Shown here: one piece after another, positions 10,401 to 18,703 of the stretch
Position numbering within the stretch: the first letter of the stretch is position 1
How the letters are laid out: each line of letters opens with the position of its first letter
DNA from: Polyangiaceae bacterium
GTDB lineage: Bacteria > Myxococcota_A > Polyangia > Polyangiales > Polyangiaceae
Direction: 5' to 3'
DNA: 64,000 nt
Assembly: GCA_016715885.1 (NCBI GenBank)
Contig: JADJXL010000005.1
Coordinates: 124,001 to 188,000, forward strand
The notes under the pieces: generated by a model
What the model saw: the letters and a program-made list of their open reading frames with translations, nothing else
Database searches by the model: none
What the model was told of the DNA's origin: nothing
Program-made: the position numbers and the translations under genes

Positions 10401-11494
10401 TGCAACGTCGCTTGAAGCAGCGTCGCCGCGGCACCTTCCACGCCGCGTGCTTGCGACACGATCGTCGCAATCGTACCCACTTTTTGTTGCAGCTTGCGCC
10501 GCACCGACGCGACCGCATCGAGCCGCGAAAGGTCGACCACGCGATCCGCGATGACGCCGAGATCCGTGTCGATTTCTGCAATCACGCCCGCATCGAGAAG
10601 CGCTCCAAGCGCCCGCGATGCGTGGTCTTCGTCGATCGCCTGCGTCACGCGGCGCAGGTGAACTTGACGCGCGCGGTAACGGTTTGTCTCGGCCAGCGCG
10701 TTGGCATGTTCACGCAGCGCTTCATCGGCGGCGTCGAGCGCTCCGCGCATCGCGAGCGCTTGGAAAACCGCATCCGCAACGGTCTCGTCGTGCGGCGCGA
10801 TCTCGAACGCGCGCAGCCGATCTTCGACCCCGCTCTCCGTGTCCCCCAGCGAGTCGTGTCGTTCTGCAGCGGCCAGATACGCGTGCGCCGCAATCTCCGA
10901 AGGAACGGCGTTCACGGCCCATGCGCCGATGGACCCGAGCAATTCGAACGCCACGGGCTGCGACGGATCGAGCGCTGCGGATTGTTCGAGCGCTGCCGCA
11001 GCTCCCGCGGGATCGCCTCCTCGCGCCAAGAGGACCGCAATCTGTTCGAGCGTTTGCGCCGTTCCAATCGGGTCCGCCGAACTGCACGACGCACGAAGCA
11101 GCGCCGCTGCCGCTGCAGGCTCACCCAGCCCCGCGTACCAATCCGCAAGGTCCGCCCGCAGATCCGCGTCCTCTGCAATTTCCAGCGCCCGCTCGGCCAT
11201 CGCGATCGCCGTATCGAGCTCCGTTTCGCGTGACACGAGCAGCCGCGCCAAAGCAATCGCCGCTTCGCGTTCGCCCGCGGCATCACCGTCTTCATGACAT
11301 TGCGAAACGCGCGCGCGCAGGTGCGCAACCTCCGCGCGTGCCCCGCGATGCCGCGTGATCGCCTCTTCCGCCCGGAGAGCTTCGAGCACGAGTGCACCCG
11401 CCGAGTCCGGTGCGGACCGATCGAGCAGCTCCGGCGGCGGCATCGTCCGCCGCTCCGTGGCCTCGTGTCCCTGATCGTAGCTCGTCGCGCCCAT
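4481..11494 (-). CDS. Giant tetratricopeptide-repeat protein (2337 residues)
   Basis: An uninterrupted 7-kb frame rich in Ala, Leu, Arg, Asp and Glu, made mostly of degenerate TPR-like helix pairs (for example DADLRADLADWYAGLGEPAA, KHMLRKNRANILEQHLGRYE). A proline-rich low-complexity linker around residues 1855-1965 includes three tandem copies of a 19-residue unit. The last 350 residues form a distinct non-TPR domain (from about SSMMTSAELVLALLFRPIEG to the end) that I do not recognise. No signal peptide or membrane segment is seen, so it is probably a cytoplasmic scaffold. The start MGATSYDQGHEATERR is the first in frame. Antisense frames over this gene are shadows. Confidence 0.85.
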   Translation of the reverse strand: MGATSYDQGHEATERRTMPPPELLDRSAPDSAGALVLEALRAEEAITRHRGARAEVAHLRARVSQCHEDGDAAGEREAAIALARLLVSRETELDTAIAMAERALEIAEDADLRADLADWYAGLGEPAAAAALLRASCSSADPIGTAQTLEQIAVLLARGGDPAGAAAALEQSAALDPSQPVAFELLGSIGAWAVNAVPSEIAAHAYLAAAERHDSLGDTESGVEDRLRAFEIAPHDETVADAVFQALAMRGALDAADEALREHANALAETNRYRARQVHLRRVTQAIDEDHASRALGALLDAGVIAEIDTDLGVIADRVVDLSRLDAVASVRRKLQQKVGTIATIVSQARGVEGAAATLLQATLHASNSRERADALVQLAASTVGEVSAVLLAVAAESYMSLGLSQHARRTAEDACLADPACARAFSALARATIAAPHQDAAGAVEAGASTMLIRATICDGMARAFEAVGEDALALTWTQRWLALQPGHPEAMHELVRRASKAYDPDRLEEALRWVLAQPRPLDDMAAVYGEALELLAEIDQDRAIDLARRALDMYGPRVPGLRGRLLALSDRAGDASLAVTLLERLVSSKVKDGRAVERLFDLAQRRAAARDWDGAAAELARAAARGAPSRTLNEHLDVLDAQMQAARASLGSDGLVSFVEARVYALGALLDGPEQSQLENLAMAWRELGSVKWDLAHDGLGAEQAFFKAAQAAPQGGMVRYAHDLMTFAGPEPGLDAVIRRAARLDDSRRHAALLIDAANLAYAHRLSKRAMEIAASAIQIDPSRADAVAIVEKASEGAGGVETLDRIYDVLANAALGCYGRRAAHYRGARQLERRGAVALAMRHAVAAFEAVPSEGTAYVLMARLSERSGDPTEAIAAIQRVAEAAQPGARATWLLRAASMAGPGEEGARMRFDLLLRAITARPDVSTIDQVGTVVRQLLSHGDDADILSMRFERGALAALKKTDGPDGARAAIALARVAFSAFTAHKLGLHLLQKAIAADGDVDEYASVVEFAPGITHADSTAAQAFVDALLTFVNRPYASVGSALLAFGSKLAAALGDAHTTALLLVQAARRAPEDDKLVCEADVAVRKTGDPALESDLDKAVAPDERMAAFVRLAEVKERDGAWSDALDALGRALDSNLLPPTQREPVLSSMRRLLLLSGKTAEVEALLSTELERKELEAATRVRVALDLAALLGNRGDDLAALETLKRVAPLAHDDKDLMVATLRLARRTGDKRLQLTLLERLVDMTPGDAARKTVLREMARLREQLGEQGASLPTKPGIADPSIKPGLAEPARPNAAAAPKRPAEGITPASAATATARGIGDKVPTRPTPQPRQSTPGAIRRMTPAGIPAAAEGAVSLEEQQARALERGDHGAVVNILARRIHATTDPQRKHMLRKNRANILEQHLGRYEDARDELVALLAETPGDVDVMQQLAELHERLGKPLLAANLWKQIRESSPAKHIRAEAGIRAIRAYIEGHDAASAQAMLDSVGSVVQREMAIEFRAAIAREQGDVHAQAEALEQLASIVTQPANKRAAFFLEAAHLASSHGEDNLALDRARRAVNLAPHSADAVLEVRRLEYRVHGAGTPREAQFAIEELTRIASDLSREQLELQAFLLAEELDVVQGRGAGMRELNKRHAELGNAPLIALGMAERLVRNKNFDAAIPLFERAVSGNLRGVRTKGRVALAAAHAAMNAGQLEVASRMLDRAAAETDTRPIAIRRKLEFVAKHGEPDAARSALDELIRQSNGLDRARFLLQLGRLLAATDPQDAIRFFTEAAPLAASDRALAAHIDDELARLRPKKVAEEAPSLDVSWDDDEDLDEIPIPLATPAIRTKPVQPAPAVLAPAKPDKPAEKRLDPPTITPFAVPDKPAEKRLDPPTITPFAVPDKPAEKRLDPPTITPFSTDDKPVETFPGSSKRPEPSDDILPVASTPSIPPKASGGEPADETSLFTQLAAGSYEAGDRLVELYGPSAHERSRDVLAVRKQQASLRPGDRLTLENLLAAAVADRNEAYARAIEHVLRGFDSSATPVPPPPLSSMMTSAELVLALLFRPIEGPLDEALTITWETGRYRREPSHYGLSGAIRVQPGAATALGEAYGSVVRVFGATRTPLFHRRLAPNQGGVGAPLSMQIALLTPPAMIIVGDVLKDPAELHYLLGTGIAGTLPEHVLARGLPEEHFRTLVSALQAAFGPVNANVKTDAAVARLGQDLWQLVNPRADRRLREIFSDGAATTHDVALDGARRAARRAGLFACGDLPTALRLLVAELGISLDVPLTAPDGLERACTKHPEIAEIVRLATRSEYAEARWNASPALDSRRDRTPRPFRVN
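5747..5917. repeat. Three 57-bp in-frame tandem repeats
   Basis: Three near-identical 57-bp units inside the giant TPR gene encode DKPAEKRLDPPTITPFAVP with small changes in the last residues. They lie in the flexible linker before the C-terminal domain. Copy number could vary between strains without disturbing the frame. Confidence 0.9.
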
Positions 11495-11586
11495 GAAAAA
11501 CCCTGTCAGACTATCAGAGCCGGTTCGTCCCGGGTGAGTTCGATTGGCTGCTCATTGATTTCATGCGTCGAGTCCTCGCGGGTTCG

Positions 11587-13437
11587 TCAGTGCACCTCGA
11601 GCCCGAAGGGCATCGCCACGAGCATTCGTTCGCCTGCAAGAAGTGGCGTCATCGAATGCAAAAAATTCGTGAGCGCCGGGGGCGCAACGCCCGAGATATC
11701 CGGCAGCATCACATTCATCGTGGTTTGTCGTGCCGTTTTCATGGCGGCATTTCGACGAGCATCTGCATCGGCTTCCACGTCGAGCAATTCGAAGAGCCCC
11801 GGCGGACCTCCGAGAATGTCGATCGGCACGTCATCGGGCAGTGACGCGAGCTTGCGAGCGAGCGCGATGGAATCGGACAAACCCCCCAAATCATCGATCA
11901 TTCCCCGCTCTTTGGCCTCGACGCCGCTGAAAATCCGCCCCTCGGCGCTTTCGCTCACCTTTTTTACATCCGCCCCGCGTCCTTCCGAAATACGACGCAC
12001 GAAAAGATCGTAAATCGAATTCATCGAAGCGAGCACTTTTTGACGAGTCGGATCATCCCAGCTCGTAAATGGCGACATGTACGTCGCTCGAGCTGCTTTT
12101 TCAGGGTCTTTTGCCGCAGCGACCGTTTCCGTGCTCACGCCAATTTCATCCAGCGTCTTACCCACCGCCAGTTTGCCCGTGACCACCCCAATCGATCCCA
12201 CGATGCTCGTCGGCTCCGCGACGATTTTCGATCCCGCGCATGCAAGGTAATACCCGCCGCTCGCAGCCATGCCTCCAATGGACACGACGAGCGGTTTTTC
12301 GTCGCGCAACTTCATCAGCTTCTTCCAGAGCAAGTCGGAAGCCAGCGCCGATCCGCCAGGCGAATCGATCCTCAATACGACCGCTTTCACGGATTCGTCC
12401 TCGGACAAACGCGTAATGGTTTTACCAAGCTCGCGTTCACTGATGCCGTCGCTTCCACCGAGCGGTGATTGCGGCGCTGCGCCCATGGATATGGCGCCCG
12501 CGGCGACCGCTACGACAATCCGAGGTTCCCCGGCGGCGCCTGGCCCCGCGAGCGCTCGAAGCACGCCCACGAGCCCCCGCGATACCGGCTCGCCCGCCGG
12601 TCCCGAACCGAAACGCACGTTCACGCGTTCCGCACTGGAAAGCTTTTTGGCTTCGTCGCGCGCTTCGTCCACATAACCCACGGCATCGATGAGCCCTTTT
12701 TCTTTGGCGGCTTCCGGAGAAAACGGCCCGTCTTCCACCACGCTCGAAAGCTCGGGATTGCCTCGACCCTCCGCAATCGCTCCGAGCCACGCCGACCGCA
12801 TTCCACGCAGCGTACCTTCGAGCGATTCGCGCGCTTCGGGACTTGGGCCGTCGTTCGTAAAAGGCTCCTTGGCGCCTTTGTATTTGCCGACTTGCAAAAA
12901 GTCGACATCCACGTGCAGCTTTTCGAGCAGCCGCTTGCCGTACATCATGTCCGCGGCCAGGCCAATCGAATTGACGCTCCCCGCAGGGCTCAGCCATACG
13001 CGATCGCATCCTACCGACGCGAGAAGCAACGTGCCATTGCCAAGATCATCGGCATGACAAACCACGGGTTTCTTCGATTTGCGAATGTCGTTCAAAAGCC
13101 GCCCGATTTCGTGCGCCCGTGACAAACCAAATCCAGCCGTGCCGAGACGCACGAAAAAACCTTTGGTCGTTTCGCGCTTTTGCGCCGAATCGATCGTTTG
13201 TACGAGGTCCGCAAACGCGCGGCCCCGCGCCGCAGCGAAGAGCCCCGACGAAACGATCTCCGGTGCGCCTTGCGCAAGGTCCAGCTCGACGACGGCCGGA
13301 GCGTCGAAACCCGGCCGCGTTTTCGCCCCCGACGTCGTCTTCGGCCGGCCTTGACACGCCATGACACCCAATCCTGCAGCCAGGACGACAACGAAAGGTG
13401 GCAGCACGAAATGCAGTTTGTCCGAAGGATGTTTCAT
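11587..13437 (-). CDS. sppA: Signal peptide peptidase SppA, long (67K) type
   Basis: A serine-lysine peptidase of family S49 that degrades cleaved signal peptides at the inner membrane. There are two S49 halves. The N-terminal half carries the general-base Lys in QVGKYKGAKEPF. The C-terminal half carries the nucleophile Ser in GGMAASGGYYLA, preceded by VVLRIDSPGG and followed by PTSIVGSIGV. Length (about 616 residues) matches the E. coli type rather than the short SppA. The N-terminus has a hydrophobic stretch ending VMAC, which could be a membrane anchor or an atypical lipobox. The ATG at 13437 was preferred to an in-frame TTG at 13449, but this is not decided. It lies 30 bases downstream of the zinc-ribbon/TPR gene on the same strand. 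Confidence 0.93.
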   Translation of the reverse strand: MKHPSDKLHFVLPPFVVVLAAGLGVMACQGRPKTTSGAKTRPGFDAPAVVELDLAQGAPEIVSSGLFAAARGRAFADLVQTIDSAQKRETTKGFFVRLGTAGFGLSRAHEIGRLLNDIRKSKKPVVCHADDLGNGTLLLASVGCDRVWLSPAGSVNSIGLAADMMYGKRLLEKLHVDVDFLQVGKYKGAKEPFTNDGPSPEARESLEGTLRGMRSAWLGAIAEGRGNPELSSVVEDGPFSPEAAKEKGLIDAVGYVDEARDEAKKLSSAERVNVRFGSGPAGEPVSRGLVGVLRALAGPGAAGEPRIVVAVAAGAISMGAAPQSPLGGSDGISERELGKTITRLSEDESVKAVVLRIDSPGGSALASDLLWKKLMKLRDEKPLVVSIGGMAASGGYYLACAGSKIVAEPTSIVGSIGVVTGKLAVGKTLDEIGVSTETVAAAKDPEKAARATYMSPFTSWDDPTRQKVLASMNSIYDLFVRRISEGRGADVKKVSESAEGRIFSGVEAKERGMIDDLGGLSDSIALARKLASLPDDVPIDILGGPPGLFELLDVEADADARRNAAMKTARQTTMNVMLPDISGVAPPALTNFLHSMTPLLAGERMLVAMPFGLEVH

Positions 13438-13479
13438 TTTTCGTGACAATGCCTCGGGTTCGTCATGATCGTTTCGGCT

Positions 13480-15906
13480 TTACTCGGCTTCGGCCCAGTC
13501 GCCATCGGCGAATGCTGCAAACCGCTGTTTGGCCTGCGTCATATGCGGATTGTCCGGCGCCGCCCGTTCAATGATTTGACGATAAAGAATGCTGGCTCCT
13601 TGCTTTTCGCCACTCTCCCACTTGATGCCCGCAAGCGCAGCCATTGCATCGAAGTGATTTTTGTCCGCGGCAAGCGCCTTTTCGAAATACTTCACCGCTC
13701 CTGTGCGATCACGCTTTTTCAGCGCCAGTTGCCCCGCCGTCGCGAGCACGTTCGCATCGCTCGGCAAACGCGTTTCAAGGTCCTGCAAGAGTCCGGATGC
13801 TTTTTCGAGGTCTCCGCTCGCCATCGCTTCGATGGCCGCTCGAAGCGATGCTTTGTCATCCACGACGGCTCCCGCATCGCCCGCCGAAGGCGCCGCCGCA
13901 CCCTTTTCAGCTTGCGCGATGAACGATCGAAACGACCCAATCAGCGGATGCGGCCGAGGCAGCGCGACGAGCTGATCCAGCTCGGCTTTCGCGCGCGTGA
14001 TGTCCCCGGATCGCACGAGCGCATAGATCAGCATCGAACGTGCCCGCCCAAGGCTCTGCTCGCTTCGCGCTGCGTTCGACAATCGCTCGACGACCGTCGT
14101 CCATGTCGGGGGCGATTCGGCAAGGTCGAGCAGCGCAAAGAGCATTTCGTCGTGGGGAACGCCTGCGGACTTCGGCAACGACGCGACGAGCTTGCGCGCT
14201 TCGGCCACGTTTCCAAGCTGTCGCAACGTATCGATGCGGGCTCGCGTCACGTCCGGATCGTTCGGCGACGCCTCTTGCGCCCGGTCGGCAGCTTGTTTCG
14301 CGCGCGACGCTGCAAGCTCGAGCTCGCGACGAGCGCTCGGCAAATCCGGATCCGATTCCGGCAAAAGGCGCACCTTGAGCCACGGAATATCGGCTCGCAC
14401 GATGGCAAGCTGCACGAGACGCAGGTTCACGCGAGGATCCGTGTCCGCGAGCGCGCTCGCTTTGACGTACGCCTCGTTTGCCGCATCGAGGTCGCCATCG
14501 TTCATCGCTCGGTCGCCTTCTTCGACGAGCGCGGCAACGCGTGCGTCGGATGGAGCTGCGACGGGCGTGGGTTTGGCGACGAGCTTGGGCACGATCGTCA
14601 AGGCGGCGAGCGCCGTGCATCCGAGAAGGACAAACGCAACGATCCAACGCGCAGCGCCCGCACGTCGCGATGGGATGGGCATGGAATGGTGCGGCTCGGA
14701 ATACGGCTCGCTTTGGCGCGACGACGGGATCGCCGCAGACCCTGGATCGAACGGACTTTCGGGTGCGGATGCCGTCATCGCCGGTTCGGCCGCGCGGGGC
14801 TTCGCCGAGCTGCTTGGTTCCGGCGAGGCGAAGGCAGGTTCATGGGGCAAAGCCGCTTCACGCGCCGTCGTCGATTCGGGTTTGGCCGCGGATGGTTTGT
14901 CTTGACTGATCGGAGGCGTCGATGTTCGTTCGGGTGATGCCGAGCTCGCTGGCGAGGCCGGCGGCTCGGGGGCTCTGGGCGTCTTTGGCGGCGGAGGCGC
15001 GGGTGCTTTCGAGATCTTGGTCGACTCGGGATCCGGGAACATCGGCGATGTTTTTCCGGTCTCCGCGAGCGGCGGAGGCGGTTCTACCGGGGGAAACATC
15101 GGCGGCGGAGGAGGCACGCTCCGCCTCGGCGGAGGCGGTGGAGGCGGCAGCGCGCTGATTCGCTCGATCCCCGTGCTCGACCATTCCTCTTCGTACGAAT
15201 CCGGATCGTTTGGATCGCCAAACCTCACACCAACGCCTATCGGACGACCCGATGGAGACCGTCGCACGTTTGGAGATGCGGGAGGCGGGATGGATCCGCG
15301 TCGATGGGGCGGCGGAGAGATTTCCCGGCCGCTTTGGGGCGGCGGCGGCGGGATGGATCCACGGCGTTGTCCGCTGCTCGGTAGGACGGGTGGAGGAGGC
15401 GGAAGCGTGCTGCGACGGGCCGATGGAGGAGGTCCGTCGTGGTCGACGCCTCCGCCGCGCATCACGTTGGGCAACGAAAACACGACGGACGTTTCGCTGC
15501 GTTGTGAAGATACGGCGGGGAACGTGGTCGACGCAGGACCGGCACCGGCCAGCGTGCGAGCGCGACGCTGTGGGGTTGGTGCGTTCATCCCCATGCGATT
15601 GAAAAACGGCTCCAGCTCCGCAATCGACCCGAGACGTCTTGGGCGACTGCTGCCCTTGACGAGCACGTCTTCGCGCGTGATGCGCGTGTCGTAGATGGCC
15701 GCTTGCAAGTCGCGCAGGGCAGCAAATTCGATCTCGCGCCCATCGACGGTGCGGACGATCCAGACATCCGGACCGGTGGTCGGCGCGGTGCGTCGCACCT
15801 TGAACTGATGGCTGCACGTCGTGCATTTGACCGTGGTGCCGCGCTCGGATACGAGCGCGTCATCGAAGTCGTAGACAGTGCTGCAGCGCTCGCAGGTGAC
15901 TTCCAT
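13480..15906 (-). CDS. MJ0042 zinc-ribbon / proline-rich / membrane / TPR protein
   Basis: 808 residues. Residues 1-40 form an MJ0042-type zinc ribbon with two CxxC pairs (CERCSTVYDF and CTTCSHQF). Residues 48-105 look like a GYF_2-type domain (WIVRTVDGREIEFAALRDLQ). A long Pro/Ser/Ala-rich segment leads to one membrane helix (ARWIVAFVLLGCTALAALTI, about residue 420). The C-terminal third is TPR-like (RALMNDGDLDAANEAY-type helices). The N-terminal arrangement resembles myxobacterial motility and regulatory proteins such as GltJ/AgmX, but the TPR ending is different, so I give no symbol. The topology suggests a cytoplasmic zinc domain and a periplasmic TPR domain. Confidence 0.82.
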   Translation of the reverse strand: MEVTCERCSTVYDFDDALVSERGTTVKCTTCSHQFKVRRTAPTTGPDVWIVRTVDGREIEFAALRDLQAAIYDTRITREDVLVKGSSRPRRLGSIAELEPFFNRMGMNAPTPQRRARTLAGAGPASTTFPAVSSQRSETSVVFSLPNVMRGGGVDHDGPPPSARRSTLPPPPPVLPSSGQRRGSIPPPPPQSGREISPPPHRRGSIPPPASPNVRRSPSGRPIGVGVRFGDPNDPDSYEEEWSSTGIERISALPPPPPPPRRSVPPPPPMFPPVEPPPPLAETGKTSPMFPDPESTKISKAPAPPPPKTPRAPEPPASPASSASPERTSTPPISQDKPSAAKPESTTAREAALPHEPAFASPEPSSSAKPRAAEPAMTASAPESPFDPGSAAIPSSRQSEPYSEPHHSMPIPSRRAGAARWIVAFVLLGCTALAALTIVPKLVAKPTPVAAPSDARVAALVEEGDRAMNDGDLDAANEAYVKASALADTDPRVNLRLVQLAIVRADIPWLKVRLLPESDPDLPSARRELELAASRAKQAADRAQEASPNDPDVTRARIDTLRQLGNVAEARKLVASLPKSAGVPHDEMLFALLDLAESPPTWTTVVERLSNAARSEQSLGRARSMLIYALVRSGDITRAKAELDQLVALPRPHPLIGSFRSFIAQAEKGAAAPSAGDAGAVVDDKASLRAAIEAMASGDLEKASGLLQDLETRLPSDANVLATAGQLALKKRDRTGAVKYFEKALAADKNHFDAMAALAGIKWESGEKQGASILYRQIIERAAPDNPHMTQAKQRFAAFADGDWAEAE

Positions 15907-16274
15907 GAGGCGAGCGAGAGCTTTCCTCGTCGCGGCGCCAAAGGCAACAATTGCGCTGGGATTTACCGTTCAGCGACGGCCATGGATCTCGGATGCATTG
16001 CACGCGCGATTCGTGCTTCTTTCGATGGGTCCCGGGTGCCACAAGCCAGCGTGAACGTAGCTTCACGATCGCGGACGCCCTTCCTTGGGAGTGGCTTCCA
16101 ATTGCGGGTCCCAAGTCGTTCCTGACCGTATTTCCGTCGTCGCGATGAACCTTGGATCGCGTTTGCTTCACGAACGCTTTGCCCTTGCCTTGTCCGAGGC
16201 ATGCTGCTTGCTAACCTCGAAACGAGCTTCGGCGGGCCGCTGGCCGCGTGGCCGAGCGCTTATTGGAGACGCGT
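15907..16274. other. Divergent intergenic region without a gene
   Basis: 368 bases between the start of the minus-strand zinc-ribbon gene and the start of the plus-strand Cys-rich lipoprotein. It must hold both promoters. I see no credible frame, tRNA or terminator; a GGAGA ribosome binding site lies at 16265-16269 for the downstream gene. Confidence 0.5.
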
Positions 16275-17414
16275 ATGAAGCGACTTGCTCTGTTGGGCTT
16301 CATCGGAATCGTACTGCTTGCGGGTTGCCCCATCTACGACGACGAGGACGGCCCGTTCAACAATCCGCCGCCGTGTCGAGGCTCCGACTGCAACGACCCC
16401 GGCGCGTGTTTAGACCCTTCCGATTGCGGCATCAACGAGACGTGTGGCCAAGACAATTTCTGTCACACCGGTGACTGCACCATCTGGGGATGCACCGCTG
16501 GTTTTTCCTGCGTCGTCGAATCGGATCTCACCGCGACCTGCAAACCGGGCACGTCGGGCAGCAGCTCGAGCAGCTCATCGAGCAGCTCCAGTAGCTCGAG
16601 CTCCAGCAGCTCCAGTAGCTCCAGCAGCGGCATGCCTCCTCCGACGGTTTATTGCGGCAACCCGGACGATTGCGCAGTCGGCGAAACATGCGCGCCCGAT
16701 GGCACGTGCCAAGTCGGAGAGTGTGCCATCATCGGCTGCATCTACGGCTTCGCGTGCCAACCCATGGGGTGCGTCCGGGCAAACCCGTCGGGATGCGGTG
16801 ACGATCTCGATTGCTCGAGCCTTGGCACGGGCTGGGCATGCGTGAGCGGTTTCTGCGCCGATCCCGTCGACCAATGCTCGGATCAGACGCAGTGCGCGAC
16901 AGGCAAGTGCGCAGAAGGCAAGTGCACTCCAGCCTGCGCGACCGACGCCGACTGCAAAGGCGGCTACGGCTGCGACACCATGATCGGCCTGTGCACCGTG
17001 CCGCTCAAGCCGTGCACGATCACCAACGATTGCGGCAGCGCGGTCGACGTTTGCGTCGATGGGACGTGCGTACCTCGAAGCGTGCTCGGCACGTGCCCGT
17101 CGGGTGAAGTGTGGGTCGACAACGGCTGCATATCCGACCAGTCGGCTACCTTCGTGTGCGACGTGGATGGCATGCAGGACAACTGCGCCATGGGCTCCAT
17201 CTGCTTGCATCACAACTGCTACATCTCGTGCGCTCCGCCCAACGCAAACGCCTGCGACGTCTCCCCTTCGTTCAACATCTGCAAGACCGTCACGACGTCG
17301 TCGGGCATGCACGAGGTGTGTGGTTCCAACGAGAACCTCGGCAACGAATGTGACCCCACCCAGGGGATCAATTGCGCGCCGGGCAAGATCTGCATCGACG
17401 GCTTCTGCAAGTAG
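16275..17414 (+). CDS. Cys-rich surface lipoprotein with polyserine linker
   Basis: 379 residues. The ATG at 16275 has GGAGA six bases upstream and gives MKRLALLGFIGIVLLAGC, a lipoprotein signal peptide with lipobox LAGC. Residues about 20-95 contain Cys motifs (CRGSDCNDPGACLDPSDCG). A run of about 23 serines encoded by AGC/TCG/TCC repeats (near 16560-16626) forms a linker. The C-terminal 260 residues hold repeated Cys modules (DCAVGETCAPDGTCQVG, QCATGKCAEGKCTPAC). These modules are typical of disulfide-rich myxobacterial surface proteins. No enzyme motif is seen. A structured repeat begins 16 bases after the stop. Confidence 0.85.
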   Translation: MKRLALLGFIGIVLLAGCPIYDDEDGPFNNPPPCRGSDCNDPGACLDPSDCGINETCGQDNFCHTGDCTIWGCTAGFSCVVESDLTATCKPGTSGSSSSSSSSSSSSSSSSSSSSSSSGMPPPTVYCGNPDDCAVGETCAPDGTCQVGECAIIGCIYGFACQPMGCVRANPSGCGDDLDCSSLGTGWACVSGFCADPVDQCSDQTQCATGKCAEGKCTPACATDADCKGGYGCDTMIGLCTVPLKPCTITNDCGSAVDVCVDGTCVPRSVLGTCPSGEVWVDNGCISDQSATFVCDVDGMQDNCAMGSICLHHNCYISCAPPNANACDVSPSFNICKTVTTSSGMHEVCGSNENLGNECDPTQGINCAPGKICIDGFCK

Positions 17415-17429
17415 GCAGTCGCTTTTTGA

Positions 17430-17600
17430 ATCCGGGCCAGATTTGCTCGCTCGCTTCGCGCGCGTGGGACGCGCGCTGCGCGAGGCTAGTTCACGATGGG
17501 GGGGCCGAGGCTCGCCTCGGTGTTTTTGCGCTTCACAAAACGGGGGGGGCGCCGCCCCCCCCGGGGGGGGATCGGATTGCCAGTCTGGACGCGCGCTTCG
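17430..17600 (+). repeat. Structured intergenic repeat, copy B
   Basis: Second copy of the element at 4356. It begins AATCCGGGCCAGATTTG, keeps the GCGCGCG-TGGGA-CGCGCGC hairpin core, then GTTCACGATGGGGGGGCC and GAGGCTCGCCTCGGTG with a T-rich/A-rich pair, ending in G8/C8/G8 homopolymers near 17542-17570. Just after (17580-17600), CAGTCTGGACGCGCGCTTCG resembles the element's head again, so a truncated second copy may be present. It directly follows the lipoprotein stop codon and could act as its terminator. Confidence 0.75.
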
Positions 17601-17742
17601 CTGTTGACCTCTCCAGCTCGCCTTAGTGCGCGCCTCTTGCCCATGTTCTTCGTGGCATGCGCACTGCCATGCCTTGAGCCGCGACGAGCCCGACCACGGA
17701 TGAACGCGGTCGGGCGTCCATTGCCGACGGAGAGTTCAAACG

Positions 17743-18048
17743 ATGAACACAAACCTATTTTTTCGGCGGTTGACCAGCGCGTTCCCCTACGGCTACCAGC
17801 GCACCAGCTACTTCTGGCCCGTGTCGTTGGGGATCGGCGTCGGTCTCCTCGCCGGAGTTGGCGTGGGCATGCTCTACGCGCCGCGTTCGGGCGTGGAAAC
17901 TCGACAGCGACTGCGTGAACGTGCCGAACAAGCGAAGGAGCGAGCACGCGTTACGGCAACCCGCGTTCGCGGTGAGCTCGAGTCGTCCGTGTCGGAGCTA
18001 CGCGAACAAGCTCGGGGCATGGGCTCCGAGATCGGACACGGGGCGTGA
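17743..18048 (+). CDS. YtxH-type small membrane protein
   Basis: 101 residues with GGAGAG eight bases upstream. One membrane helix (FWPVSLGIGVGLLAGVGVGML) is followed by the YtxH-like YAPRSGVETR motif and a charged amphipathic helix (RQRLRERAEQAKERARVTATRVRGE). YtxH proteins are small envelope-associated proteins linked to general stress in other bacteria; the exact role is unknown. It heads a group of four small genes coding for glycine-rich or single-helix membrane proteins. Confidence 0.8.
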   Translation: MNTNLFFRRLTSAFPYGYQRTSYFWPVSLGIGVGLLAGVGVGMLYAPRSGVETRQRLRERAEQAKERARVTATRVRGELESSVSELREQARGMGSEIGHGA

Positions 18049-18176
18049 CCACCGAAATCGGACACGCGCAATAGTTTGTCTCGGTCCACTTCGCGATGGC
18101 GCGCGTCTTTCGTGCGTGGCTGAACGTGGACCGAGCGATCTCGATCCCACCACGACCCCATCGCCCCGAGGCACGC

Positions 18177-18680
18177 ATGTTCGTTCTTACCGCGTTCTTT
18201 ACCGGCCACGCTCAGGCTGAAAGCGCCACGAGCGCTTTGGCTGCGCTCGGCGTACCTCCGGAGGACATCAGCGTTTTTCCGCGGCGCGTCGCGCATGCAC
18301 GGGACATCGGCGTTCGTGCGACGAACAAAGCTTTCGTGGGCGCGAGTGCGGGGGCCGTACTCGGCAGCGCTCTCGCTGCAGTCATCGGCTCCATCGCGGG
18401 CGCTGGTGCGCTCGTGGTACCCGCCTTCGAATCCGTGATGACCGGTTCCGTGGTCGCGGCGTTTGCATTTGCGGGCGCAGGCGGCGGCCTCGGCTTGCTC
18501 GTGGGCTCGATCATCGGCGCGCGCTTCCGCGAGCTCGAAGTACGCATTTTCGCCGATGCGTTCCGCACGGGTGGCGTGCTCGTCGCCGTGCGGTGTCCGC
18601 CCACGATCATGGCTGCGGCGACGCGGGTCCTCGAAGTGCGTGGAGCTTCGTTGGTGTACAAATCAAACGCGCCGCGCTGA
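18177..18680 (+). CDS. Glycine-rich membrane protein, possible stress-protein-like
   Basis: 167 residues from the ATG at 18177; a frame-open extension to 18096 lacks coding character. The N-terminus (MFVLTAFFTGHAQAESATSA, then GVPPEDISVFPR) resembles the alpha/beta start of general-stress 17M/YflT-like domains. Two glycine/alanine-rich segments follow, resembling glycine-zipper membrane inserts (VGASAGAVLGSALAAVIGSI and FAFAGAGGGLGLLVGSIIGA). The C-terminus returns to a soluble beta-alpha-beta pattern (FRTGGVLVAVRCP). Function is inferred only from fold style and its YtxH-like neighbour. Confidence 0.7.
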   Translation: MFVLTAFFTGHAQAESATSALAALGVPPEDISVFPRRVAHARDIGVRATNKAFVGASAGAVLGSALAAVIGSIAGAGALVVPAFESVMTGSVVAAFAFAGAGGGLGLLVGSIIGARFRELEVRIFADAFRTGGVLVAVRCPPTIMAAATRVLEVRGASLVYKSNAPR

Positions 18681-18703
18681 AGCGACGTGCACGGCGATGC
18701 CGC

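Noticed and set aside
8672..11233. 853-residue plus-strand frame opposite the TPR gene
   Set aside because: It is Arg- and His-rich antisense sequence, typical of frames opposite high-GC genes, with no domain or start signal.
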